This document shows, piece by piece, positions 40,364 to 46,393 of a stretch of 46,393 nucleotides of DNA (within the stretch, counting starts at the first letter, position 1; each line of letters opens with the position of its first letter). A program made the position numbers and the translations under genes. Source of the DNA: CAYGVT01 sp964353355. GTDB taxonomy: Archaea; Thermoplasmatota; DTKX01; GCA-020343715. The notes under the pieces are model-generated. The model saw only the letters and a list, made by a program, of their open reading frames with translations. It did no database searches and had not been told where the DNA came from. Location: the NCBI GenBank assembly GCA_964353355.1, contig CAYGVT010000063.1, positions 1 through 46,393 of the forward strand, in the 5' to 3' direction.

Positions 40364-41914
40364 ATGCCCGTGGACGAGCGGATAGAACTGATGCGCCGGA
40401 TGAGGGAGGAGGCGCTGCAGGGCGGAGGCCCGGAGCGCATCGCGGCGCAGAGGAAGAAGGGCAAGAAGACCGCACGCGAGCGCGTGGTCGAGCTGCTGGA
40501 CCCCGGCACGTTCGTGGAGCTCGACATGTTCGTCACCCACCTCAGCCACGACTTCGGCATGGAGAAGAAGCGGTTCCTGGGCGACGGCGTGGTGACGGGC
40601 TACGGCAAGGTCGACGGCCGGGACGTCTACGTCTTCTCGCAGGACTTCACGGTCTTCGGCGGCTCGCTCGGCGAGATGTTCGCCCAGAAGATCACGAAGG
40701 TCATGGACCTCGCCATGAGGAACGGCGCGCCCGTCGTGGGCATCAACGACTCGGGGGGCGCGCGCATCCAGGAGGGCGTGGTCTCCCTCGGCGGCTACGC
40801 CGAGATATTCTTCCGCAACGTGATGGCCTCCGGCGTGGTGCCGCAGATATCCGCCATCATGGGCCCGTGCGCGGGCGGGGCCGTGTACTCCCCCGCGATG
40901 ACCGACTTCACCATCATGGTCAAGGGCACCTCGCACATGTTCATCACCGGTCCCGAGGTCATCAAGACCGTCACCGGCGAGGAGGTCACCTTCGAGGAGC
41001 TGGGCGGCGCGATGACGCACAACGCCCGCAGCGGTGTGGCGCACCTCGCCGCCGACGACGAGGCCCAGTGCCTGCTGATGATACGGCGGATGCTGTCGTT
41101 CATGCCCTCGAACAACCTGGAGGAGCCTCCCAGGGTCGAGTGCACGGACCCCGTGGACCGCATGGACGAATCCCTCAACGGCATCGTCCCCACGGACCCC
41201 AACAAGCCCTACGACATGCGCGACGTCGTCACCAGGGTGGTGGACGACGGGGACTTCTTCGAGGTCATGCCACACTGGGGCGGCAACCTCATCATCGGCT
41301 TCGCGCGCCTCAACGGCCGCGCGGTGGGCATCGTGGGCAACCAGCCCGCCGTGCTCGCGGGCACGCTCGACATCGACGCCTCCACCAAGGGCGCCAGGTT
41401 CGTCCGGTTCTGCGACTGCTTCAACATCCCGCTCATCACGTTCGAGGACGTGCCCGGCTTCCTGCCCGGCACCGCGCAGGAGTACGGCGGCATCATCCGC
41501 AACGGTGCCAAGCTGCTCTACGCCTTCTGCGAGGCGACCGTGCCCAAGCTCACCGTCATCACGCGGAAGGCCTACGGGGGGGCCTATGACGTCATGTGCT
41601 CGAAGCACATCCGCGCGGACTTCAACCTCGCATGGCCATCGGCCGAGATAGCGGTCATGGGCCCGGACGGCGCGGTCAACATCGTCTTCCGCAAGGAGCT
41701 CGACGAGGCCAAGGACCCGGAGGCGCGCCGCCGCGAGCTCGTGGCGGACTACCGCGAGAAGTTCGCCTCGCCCTACATCGCGGCCCAGCGCGGCTACGTG
41801 GACGACGTCATCGAGCCCAAGGAGACGCGGCCCCGCCTGATAAGCGCGCTCGAGGCATGCGCGACCAAGCGCGAGGGCCGGCCCCCGAAGAAGCACGGGA
41901 ACATCCCGCTGTGA
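40364..41914 (+). CDS. Acyl-CoA carboxyltransferase subunit (12S-like; propionyl/methylmalonyl-CoA)
   Basis: The 516-residue protein has the two crotonase-like carboxyltransferase domains of the PccB/AccD5/12S family, which move CO2 between biotin and acyl-CoA. Recognisable elements are KKTARERVVELLDPGTF (about 33-49), INDSGGARIQEG (about 127-138), GPCAGGAVYSP (about 166-176), FITGPEVIKTVTGE (about 189-202), and in the second half VPGFLPGTAQE (about 365-375) and RKAYGGAYDVM (about 399-409). Length is normal. The following two genes, spaced 13 bases or less, encode a 5S-like carboxyltransferase and a biotin carrier. That combination suggests transcarboxylation between methylmalonyl-CoA and pyruvate rather than ATP-driven carboxylation. 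Confidence 0.9.
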   Translation: MPVDERIELMRRMREEALQGGGPERIAAQRKKGKKTARERVVELLDPGTFVELDMFVTHLSHDFGMEKKRFLGDGVVTGYGKVDGRDVYVFSQDFTVFGGSLGEMFAQKITKVMDLAMRNGAPVVGINDSGGARIQEGVVSLGGYAEIFFRNVMASGVVPQISAIMGPCAGGAVYSPAMTDFTIMVKGTSHMFITGPEVIKTVTGEEVTFEELGGAMTHNARSGVAHLAADDEAQCLLMIRRMLSFMPSNNLEEPPRVECTDPVDRMDESLNGIVPTDPNKPYDMRDVVTRVVDDGDFFEVMPHWGGNLIIGFARLNGRAVGIVGNQPAVLAGTLDIDASTKGARFVRFCDCFNIPLITFEDVPGFLPGTAQEYGGIIRNGAKLLYAFCEATVPKLTVITRKAYGGAYDVMCSKHIRADFNLAWPSAEIAVMGPDGAVNIVFRKELDEAKDPEARRRELVADYREKFASPYIAAQRGYVDDVIEPKETRPRLISALEACATKREGRPPKKHGNIPL

Positions 41915-41927
41915 GGAGGCAAAGGAC

Positions 41928-43451
41928 ATGCCCAAGTCCAAGCCGCAGGTCCACATCACCGACCTGGTGCTGCGCGACGCGCACCAGTCGCTCCTGGCCA
42001 CGCGCATGCGGACCGAGGACATGCTGCCCATCGCCGACAAGCTCGACCGCGCGGGCTACTGGTCGCTCGAGATGTGGGGGGGCGCGACCTTCGACAGCAT
42101 GATGCGCTTCTTGAACGAGGACCCGTGGGAGCGCGTGCGCAAGCTCAAGGCCGCCATGCCCCACACCAGGATGCAGATGCTTCTGCGCGGGCAGAACGTC
42201 GTGGGCTACCGCAACTACGCGGACGACGTCGTGCGCGAGTTCGTCAGGCTCTCGGCGCGGGCCGGCATAGACGTGTTCCGCGTATTCGACGCGCTCAACG
42301 ACCCGCGCAACATGTCTACCTCCGTGGAGAGCATCAAGGAGGCCAAGCGCTGGGTCGAGACGACCATCTCCTACACCAAGAGCCCCGTCCACAGCGTTCC
42401 CGCCTACCTCAAGCTCTCCTCCACGCTCGTGGAGATGGGCGCGCAGAGCATATGCCTCAAGGACATGGCGGGGCTCATGGACCCCAACGACGCGTACGAG
42501 CTCGTGCGCGCGCTCAAGCGCGAGTTCCCCGACGTCCTCGTGCACATGCACTGCCACTACACGTCGGGCATGGCCTCGATGTCCTACCTCAAGGGCGTCG
42601 AGGCCGGGGCCGACATACTGGACTGCGCCATCTCATCGATGTCCATGGGCACGTCCCACCCGCCGACCGAGGCGATGGTGGCCGCCCTCGCCGGCAGCGA
42701 CCGCCCGACGGGCATGGACGTGGGGCTGCTCAAGGAGATATCCGAGTACTTCCGCAGCGTGCGCAAGCGATACACGTCCTACGAGAGCGCGTTCACGGCG
42801 GTCGACCCCGCGGTGCTGCAGTGGCAGATACCGGGCGGCATGATATCCAACCTCTCCAGCCAGCTCAAGGAGCAGGGCGCGCTCGACCGGATGGAGGAGG
42901 TGCTCGCGGAGGTGCCGCGCGTGCGCGCAGAGCTCGGCTACCCGCCGCTCGTCACCCCGAGCTCTCAGATCGTGGGCACGCAGGCCACGCTCAACGTGCT
43001 CATGGGCCGCTACAAGATGGTGCCCAAGGAGACGGCTGCCTACGTCAAGGGCCTCTACGGCCGCCCGCCGGGGCCCATCGACCCAGAGGTCCAGCGGCTC
43101 ATCATCAGGGACGAGACGCCCATCACGGTGCGCCCCGCCGACCTGCTGGAGCCGGAGCTGCCGAAGCGGCGCGCAGAGCTCGAGAAGCGGGGATCCCCCT
43201 TCAGCGACGAGGACCTCGTCTCGCACGCGCTCTTCCCCCAGGTCGCCATCGAGTTCTTCGACAAGCGCGACCGCAAGGAGCGCCCCAAGGTGGAGCTCGC
43301 TGCCATCGCGGCGGCCCTCGCGGACGTGCTGGGCGTCCAGGAGGAGGCCGTCAAGGCGCGGCCCTGCCCGCCCCCGAAGGCGTCGGGCGCCTGGGCCGTG
43401 GCGGCGAGGCGGGACCTGACCGGGGGCCGGTCCGACTCGTGGAGGTACTGA
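41928..43451 (+). CDS. Biotin-dependent pyruvate/oxaloacetate carboxyltransferase (5S-like, PycB/OadA type)
   Basis: The 507-residue protein is a DRE-TIM carboxyltransferase that moves CO2 between biotin and pyruvate/oxaloacetate. Key elements are LVLRDAHQSLLATRMR (about 13-28) with the metal-binding Asp, FRVFDALND (about 122-130), ICLKDMAG (about 170-177) with the conserved lysine, and HMHCHYTSG (about 209-217) with the two metal-binding histidines. Unlike PycB or OadA proteins carrying their own biotin domain, it ends without an AMKM motif; biotin is carried by the next gene. GGAGG lies six bases upstream of the ATG. The C-terminal region (about 385-500) is the family's carrier-contact domain. 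Confidence 0.88.
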   Translation: MPKSKPQVHITDLVLRDAHQSLLATRMRTEDMLPIADKLDRAGYWSLEMWGGATFDSMMRFLNEDPWERVRKLKAAMPHTRMQMLLRGQNVVGYRNYADDVVREFVRLSARAGIDVFRVFDALNDPRNMSTSVESIKEAKRWVETTISYTKSPVHSVPAYLKLSSTLVEMGAQSICLKDMAGLMDPNDAYELVRALKREFPDVLVHMHCHYTSGMASMSYLKGVEAGADILDCAISSMSMGTSHPPTEAMVAALAGSDRPTGMDVGLLKEISEYFRSVRKRYTSYESAFTAVDPAVLQWQIPGGMISNLSSQLKEQGALDRMEEVLAEVPRVRAELGYPPLVTPSSQIVGTQATLNVLMGRYKMVPKETAAYVKGLYGRPPGPIDPEVQRLIIRDETPITVRPADLLEPELPKRRAELEKRGSPFSDEDLVSHALFPQVAIEFFDKRDRKERPKVELAAIAAALADVLGVQEEAVKARPCPPPKASGAWAVAARRDLTGGRSDSWRY

Positions 43452-43452
43452 C

Positions 43453-44004
43453 ATGCGCTTCTCGGCCAAGGTCGACGGCGGCGAGCACACGGTCATCGCG
43501 GGCGCGGACGGCACCGTGGCCGTGGACGGGCAGGTCCTCTCGGCCAAGCTCACGAAGCCCTCGGCCGACCGCCGCGTCGTGACGGTCGCGGAGAAGAGCT
43601 ACGAGGTCCGCATCGTGGAGGGCTCCGCCGAGAAGGGCGAGTTCCTCATCGAGCTGGGCGGCGAGCGCATCCGGGTCGCGGTCTCGGCGGTCCAGAAGGG
43701 CGCGACGTTCAGGGCCGGGGGCGCGGCGTCGACCGCGGCCGCGACCGCGGCCGCCGCCAAGGGCGCGGCCATGGCCGCTGCGGACGCGGCGGCCGAGGGC
43801 GTGAGGGCCCCGATGCCCGGGAAGGTCGTCGAGGTCTTCGTCGAGGCCGGCGACAAGGTGGACGCGGGGGACGTGGTGCTCATACTAGAGGCCATGAAGA
43901 TGGAGAACGAGCTCAAATCCCCGCGCAAGGGCACCATCAAGGCCGTGACCGTGAAGAAGGGCGACCCCGTCGCGGGCCAGCAGATGCTGGTGACCCTGGA
44001 GTGA
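43453..44004 (+). CDS. Biotin carboxyl carrier protein (1.3S-like)
   Basis: The 183-residue protein has a novel-looking N-terminal beta-rich segment (about 1-85), an Ala-rich linker (about 93-113), and a C-terminal biotinyl domain. The biotin attachment site EAMKMENEL is at about 143-151, preceded by APMPGKVVEVFVEAGDKV. Its start is two bases after the 5S-like stop, with GGAGGT inside the end of that gene, so translation is coupled. It would shuttle carboxybiotin between the 12S-like and 5S-like subunits. It ends seven bases from the convergent glutamate-synthase-like gene. Confidence 0.92.
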   Translation: MRFSAKVDGGEHTVIAGADGTVAVDGQVLSAKLTKPSADRRVVTVAEKSYEVRIVEGSAEKGEFLIELGGERIRVAVSAVQKGATFRAGGAASTAAATAAAAKGAAMAAADAAAEGVRAPMPGKVVEVFVEAGDKVDAGDVVLILEAMKMENELKSPRKGTIKAVTVKKGDPVAGQQMLVTLE

Positions 44005-44011
44005 CGGCGCC

Positions 44012-45112
44012 TCAGTGAAGCCACATGGGGAGCGGCTCGCCGTAGCCCGCGAGCGCGGCGCCCGTCGTCGCGGCCGCATCATAGGTCGTGGCCTCCAGCA
44101 TCCCGAGGGATGCATCGACCGCGCGCACGCATCCCATCTGGGCGAGAGCGGAGGCGGCTTGCGCGCGCACGCGCGAGAGGTAGGCCGTCAGCCGGTCGGC
44201 CTGGCCGCGCCAGCCGTCGGCGGGCGCGGGCGCGCACTGCCCCGGGCCGCAGCCGCCGCACAGCTCGCAGCCGACCGCGATGCGCGGCGCGGTGGACATC
44301 ACAACGAGCCGCGCGCCCAGGGCGAGGGCCTTGGCGACCTCGAGCCCGTCCTTGAGTCCACCGCCGACGGCGAGCAGCGGCGCGGGCGAGCCCTCAGGCG
44401 CCCTCGCGCGCCCGACCGCGCGCCTGGCGGCGGACACCGCAGCGGGCGCGTCCGGTCCCGCGACCCACCGGCGCAGGGGCGAGGCCCTGGTCCGACCGTG
44501 CACGAGCACGCCGGAGGCACCGGACGAGGCCGCGGCGCGCAGCGCCTCCTGTGACGCGCCTGGTCCCACCCCTACCCAGATTTCGGCCGTCGGGGCGAGC
44601 GCGCGCACCGCGGCGACCTCCCCCGAGAGGGAGCCCTTGGCGTCGATGGCGTCCACGGGGCGCTCGACGATGCCGGACAGTGTCACATCGGCGAGCCGCA
44701 GCTCGACCACGGCCGCAGCGCGCGCGGCCTCTGCGGTCGCGGCCGGCCGCCTGGGGCCCAGCACGACCCAGAGCGGTACCTGGAGCTCTCGGGCCAGGTC
44801 GAACAGGTCGGGGCCTGGGTCGGCGAGCCGCAGTGCGGCGCCAGTCCTCGCGGCCGCCTGCAGCATCGCGAGCCTGGCCTGGGGCGAGAGCTGGCCGTGG
44901 CTGCCGTCACAGAGCACGATTGGGAGCTGGACCGACCTGGAACCCTCGCCCGGACCCAGGGGCGAGCGCAGCTCCACATCGTCAGGGGCCAGCAGTGGCC
45001 GCGCGGCCCCGCCGGCGACGGACGCCAGTCGCAGCACGTCCCAGGGGGATGTCGCGGTCGTGGGCGCCCTTCCCAGCACCTCGTCCACGGCATCCTTCCA
45101 GGTGGCGTCCAA
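44012..45112 (-). CDS. Divergent glutamate synthase-like FMN/FeS-domain protein
   Basis: The 366-residue protein resembles the C-terminal end of the FMN domain of glutamate synthase: GGGLKDGLEVAKALALGARLV (about 249-269) and the cluster region GCELCGGCGPGQC, which contains the C-x5-C-x4-C arrangement of a 3Fe-4S site. DVELRSPLG and LSPQARLAMLQAA near the N-terminus also fit. However, the glycine-rich loops expected around the substrate and FMN site are not found: the GGTGA-type motif is replaced by GRTRASP, and no GEGGxxPG-type motif is seen. The protein is Ala/Arg rich and shorter than archaeal GltS. Start is TTG at 45112. It follows the GXGXG gene by one base. Enzymatic activity is doubtful. 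Confidence 0.6.
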   Translation of the reverse strand: MDATWKDAVDEVLGRAPTTATSPWDVLRLASVAGGAARPLLAPDDVELRSPLGPGEGSRSVQLPIVLCDGSHGQLSPQARLAMLQAAARTGAALRLADPGPDLFDLARELQVPLWVVLGPRRPAATAEAARAAAVVELRLADVTLSGIVERPVDAIDAKGSLSGEVAAVRALAPTAEIWVGVGPGASQEALRAAASSGASGVLVHGRTRASPLRRWVAGPDAPAAVSAARRAVGRARAPEGSPAPLLAVGGGLKDGLEVAKALALGARLVVMSTAPRIAVGCELCGGCGPGQCAPAPADGWRGQADRLTAYLSRVRAQAASALAQMGCVRAVDASLGMLEATTYDAAATTGAALAGYGEPLPMWLH

Positions 45113-45113
45113 C

Positions 45114-45911
45114 TCAGACCCCCCTGCCCTTGAGCTCCTTGGTGAAGCTCTCGAACCGATCGGAGGCGCTGCCAGTGGGTGTGGACCGGTCCACGGCGGC
45201 CTCCGTGGCCACCGTCACCCCCGCCTGGGCCTGCGCGGCCCTGGCGCCAGGCGCCGCGGGCCTCTGCTCCCCCTCGAACGGCATGAGCCTCACCAATCCC
45301 TCCGCGAGCTTCCTGGCATCGGCCATGCCCATCTCCCCTAGGGCCGTGGCGAGCTCGTCCACCTCCGAGTGGGTGAGCTCGACCTCGACCATGCCCGCCG
45401 CGCCCGCGGCCGAGCCGCGGGGCACCAGGAGCCTGGCGGGGGGAGATGGTGCCCTTGGAGGTCGACCGTCCGGCCTGGTCAGGACCAGCGTGCCCCCCGA
45501 CATGCCCAGGCCGGCAGATTCGCCCACTGGCCCATCCAGGACGAGCAGACCGCCGGTCATCATCGCGCCCGCCAGGTCGCCCGCCCGGCCCTTGAGCCTC
45601 CCGCGCCCCCCGGCCATGTGGCAGCAGAGGCCCCTCCCCACGGCGCCCTCGACCACGAGCGTCCCGCCCAGCATGGTGGTGCCGGCGAAGTCGCCGGCAG
45701 AGCCCGCCAGGGTCACCTGGGGCCCGTCCAGGAACGCAGCCAGCCGGTCGCCGGCCTTGCCGGTCATGGTGACGCGCCCCTCACCCCTGAGGCCGGCCAG
45801 CACGCCGTCGTGGCCGTCCAGGCCCCCGACCTTGACGGGCTTGGCCAGGCTGAGGTGCTTGCGGACGGCGGCGTTGATGTCCTCGGTCGTGAAGGCCCTC
45901 TCGGGTTCCAC
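45114..45911 (-). CDS. GXGXG-domain protein (glutamate synthase domain 3-like)
   Basis: The 265-residue protein has a central right-handed beta-helix with GDFAGTTMLGG, GRGLCCHMAGG, GDLAGAMMTGG and GESAGLGMSGG repeats (about 85-150), the GXGXG domain found in glutamate synthase and formylmethanofuran dehydrogenase subunit C. The N-terminus TTEDINAAVRKHLS is typical of archaeal glutamate synthase domain-3 proteins. The C-terminal 110 residues contain a helical segment (EVDELATALGEMGMADARKLA) and a low-complexity tail. Start is GTG at 45911. Linkage to the next FMN-domain-like gene supports a glutamate-synthase-derived complex; no amidotransferase or ferredoxin partner is in the window. Confidence 0.72.
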   Translation of the reverse strand: MEPERAFTTEDINAAVRKHLSLAKPVKVGGLDGHDGVLAGLRGEGRVTMTGKAGDRLAAFLDGPQVTLAGSAGDFAGTTMLGGTLVVEGAVGRGLCCHMAGGRGRLKGRAGDLAGAMMTGGLLVLDGPVGESAGLGMSGGTLVLTRPDGRPPRAPSPPARLLVPRGSAAGAAGMVEVELTHSEVDELATALGEMGMADARKLAEGLVRLMPFEGEQRPAAPGARAAQAQAGVTVATEAAVDRSTPTGSASDRFESFTKELKGRGV

Positions 45912-45954
45912 TCTGCGGACCCCCTGGCTTGGTGGCCTGGGGATGGCATGCGGT

Positions 45955-45966
45955 GGTATTCTAGGT
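45955..45966 (-). promoter_or_regulatory. Weak TATA-like box of the GXGXG-FMN gene pair
   Basis: ACCTAGAATACC on the minus strand is the only plausible box before the GTG at 45911 and predicts a leader of about 23 bases with a GGGGGT sequence. Confidence 0.35.
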
Positions 45967-46157
45967 TGTGGTCGGTGGGGGGACGTGGGGACCCGAAGGG
46001 TGCCGATACCGTGGACAAGGGGTGTGCGGTAGGATATCGCCGAGTGCCGCTAAGGCGGGTCCCCGCGCGGGCGTACGCTCGCGCGCGACCAGATGCGAAG
46101 AACCACGCGCCAGGTTCGTGCCTTTCTCGATTATCAGCAGTGTAAATCGTGGCTAAA

Positions 46158-46169
46158 CCCTTTTATACT
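46158..46169 (+). promoter_or_regulatory. TATA box of the pilin/archaellin-like gene
   Basis: CCTTTTATACT predicts transcription from about 46190. GGAGG at 46208-46212 lies seven bases before the ATG at 46220. Both elements are strong, as expected for an abundant structural protein. Confidence 0.65.
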
Positions 46170-46219
46170 GACTCGGGGGTGCTCACTGCCAAGGGAATAA
46201 AACCCCTGGAGGACCAAAC

Positions 46220-46393
46220 ATGCGAACTGCAAAGGCACTGTGGCATAAGAACGACGACGCGGTCTCGCCTGTGATAGGCACCATCCTGATGGTCGCCATC
46301 ACGGTCGTGCTCGCGGCTGTTCTGTGGCTGATGGTGTCGGGCATGCTGACCACGGGCGACGATGAGAAGATCACTGTCAACCTGTCGAGCCCG
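46220..46393 (+). CDS. Type IV pilin/archaellin-like protein (N-terminal fragment, cut by window edge)
   Basis: Fifty-eight codons are visible without a stop. The protein starts MRTAKALWHKNDDAVSPVIG: a short basic leader, then the DDAVSPVIGTILMVAITVVL motif that marks archaeal type IV pilins (the former DUF1628 family) and archaellin-like pilins. A class III prepilin peptidase would cut just before the hydrophobic stretch, whose helix forms the filament core. The mature domain starts DDEKITVNLSS and continues beyond the window. The product could be an adhesion pilin or archaellum-related subunit; this fragment cannot separate them. Confidence 0.85.
   Translation, partial: MRTAKALWHKNDDAVSPVIGTILMVAITVVLAAVLWLMVSGMLTTGDDEKITVNLSSP

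Larger units (their letters stand above)
45912..46219 (+). other. Intergenic region between the GXGXG gene and the pilin gene
   Basis: About 308 bases hold the divergent promoters described separately and no supported gene. The centre (45970-46110) is G+C rich with short GCGC runs and no recognisable tRNA or structured RNA. 46111-46160 is markedly A/T richer and precedes the pilin promoter, where regulator binding could occur. Confidence 0.5.

Noticed and set aside
40268..42040. A 590-codon antisense frame over the carboxyltransferase gene
   Set aside because: Composition artefact; the opposite strand encodes a complete carboxyltransferase with conserved motifs.
1..46393. CRISPR arrays or insertion sequences
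   Set aside because: No evenly spaced direct repeats outside coding repeats, no transposase, and no terminal inverted repeats were seen.

Overview
The window is archaeal chromosomal DNA of high G+C, about two thirds by hand counts of sample rows. The evidence is an archaeal-type ribosomal operon containing eS4, eL32, aIF1 and the RNase P protein Rpp29, together with PriS/PriL primase, family B polymerase, PCNA, TFS, ABCE1/Rli1 and Sec61-beta. Many starts also have an archaeal TATA-like box about 26 bases upstream of the start codon, suggesting leaderless mRNAs. Gene content and the large single-span surface proteins suggest an uncultured high-GC Thermoplasmatota-like euryarchaeon; this placement is inference. 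No tRNA, rRNA, CRISPR array, insertion sequence or prophage was recognised.

Layout. (1) 1-9657, minus strand: one tightly packed translation operon transcribed uL3-uL4-uL23-uL2-uS19-uL22-uS3-uL29-aIF1-Rpp29-uS17-uL14-uL24-eS4-uL5-uS14-uS8-uL6-eL32 (cut by the window edge), preceded by a leader of about 240 nt with inverted repeats. (2) 9999-18752, plus: an RNA cyclic phosphodiesterase, then two giant cell-surface proteins with beta-helix and Ig-like repeats. (3) 18780-26583: Rli1/ABCE1, a DUF3795 protein, a winged-helix regulator, two tandem paralogous membrane proteins of an unrecognised family, Sec61-beta, a tRNA methylthiotransferase, a Xer-type recombinase and a four-span membrane protein. 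(4) 26692-37419: an information-processing block with a YchF/Ygr210-like GTPase, PolB, and convergently PriS-PriL-PCNA-TFS; then a two-span membrane protein, uS15 and an archaeal RecJ/GAN-like DHH phosphoesterase. (5) 37535-46393: a third large surface protein, a three-gene biotin-dependent carboxyltransferase set (12S-like, 5S-like, biotin carrier), a glutamate-synthase-like FMN/GXGXG pair on the opposite strand, and the start of a type IV pilin/archaellin-like gene.

Most notable: (a) the primase small-subunit gene is a compositional mosaic, with about 710 bases near 40% G+C inside a gene whose flanks are near 68%, and the reading frame intact; (b) a transcarboxylase-like gene set without a biotin carboxylase; (c) a glutamate synthase-like protein that keeps the 3Fe-4S cysteines but lacks the glycine-rich FMN-domain motifs; (d) a tandem membrane-protein family that I could not name; (e) a PolB gene whose conserved N-terminus runs upstream of any usual start codon; (f) paired giant surface proteins and structured-looking ribosomal operon leader DNA.
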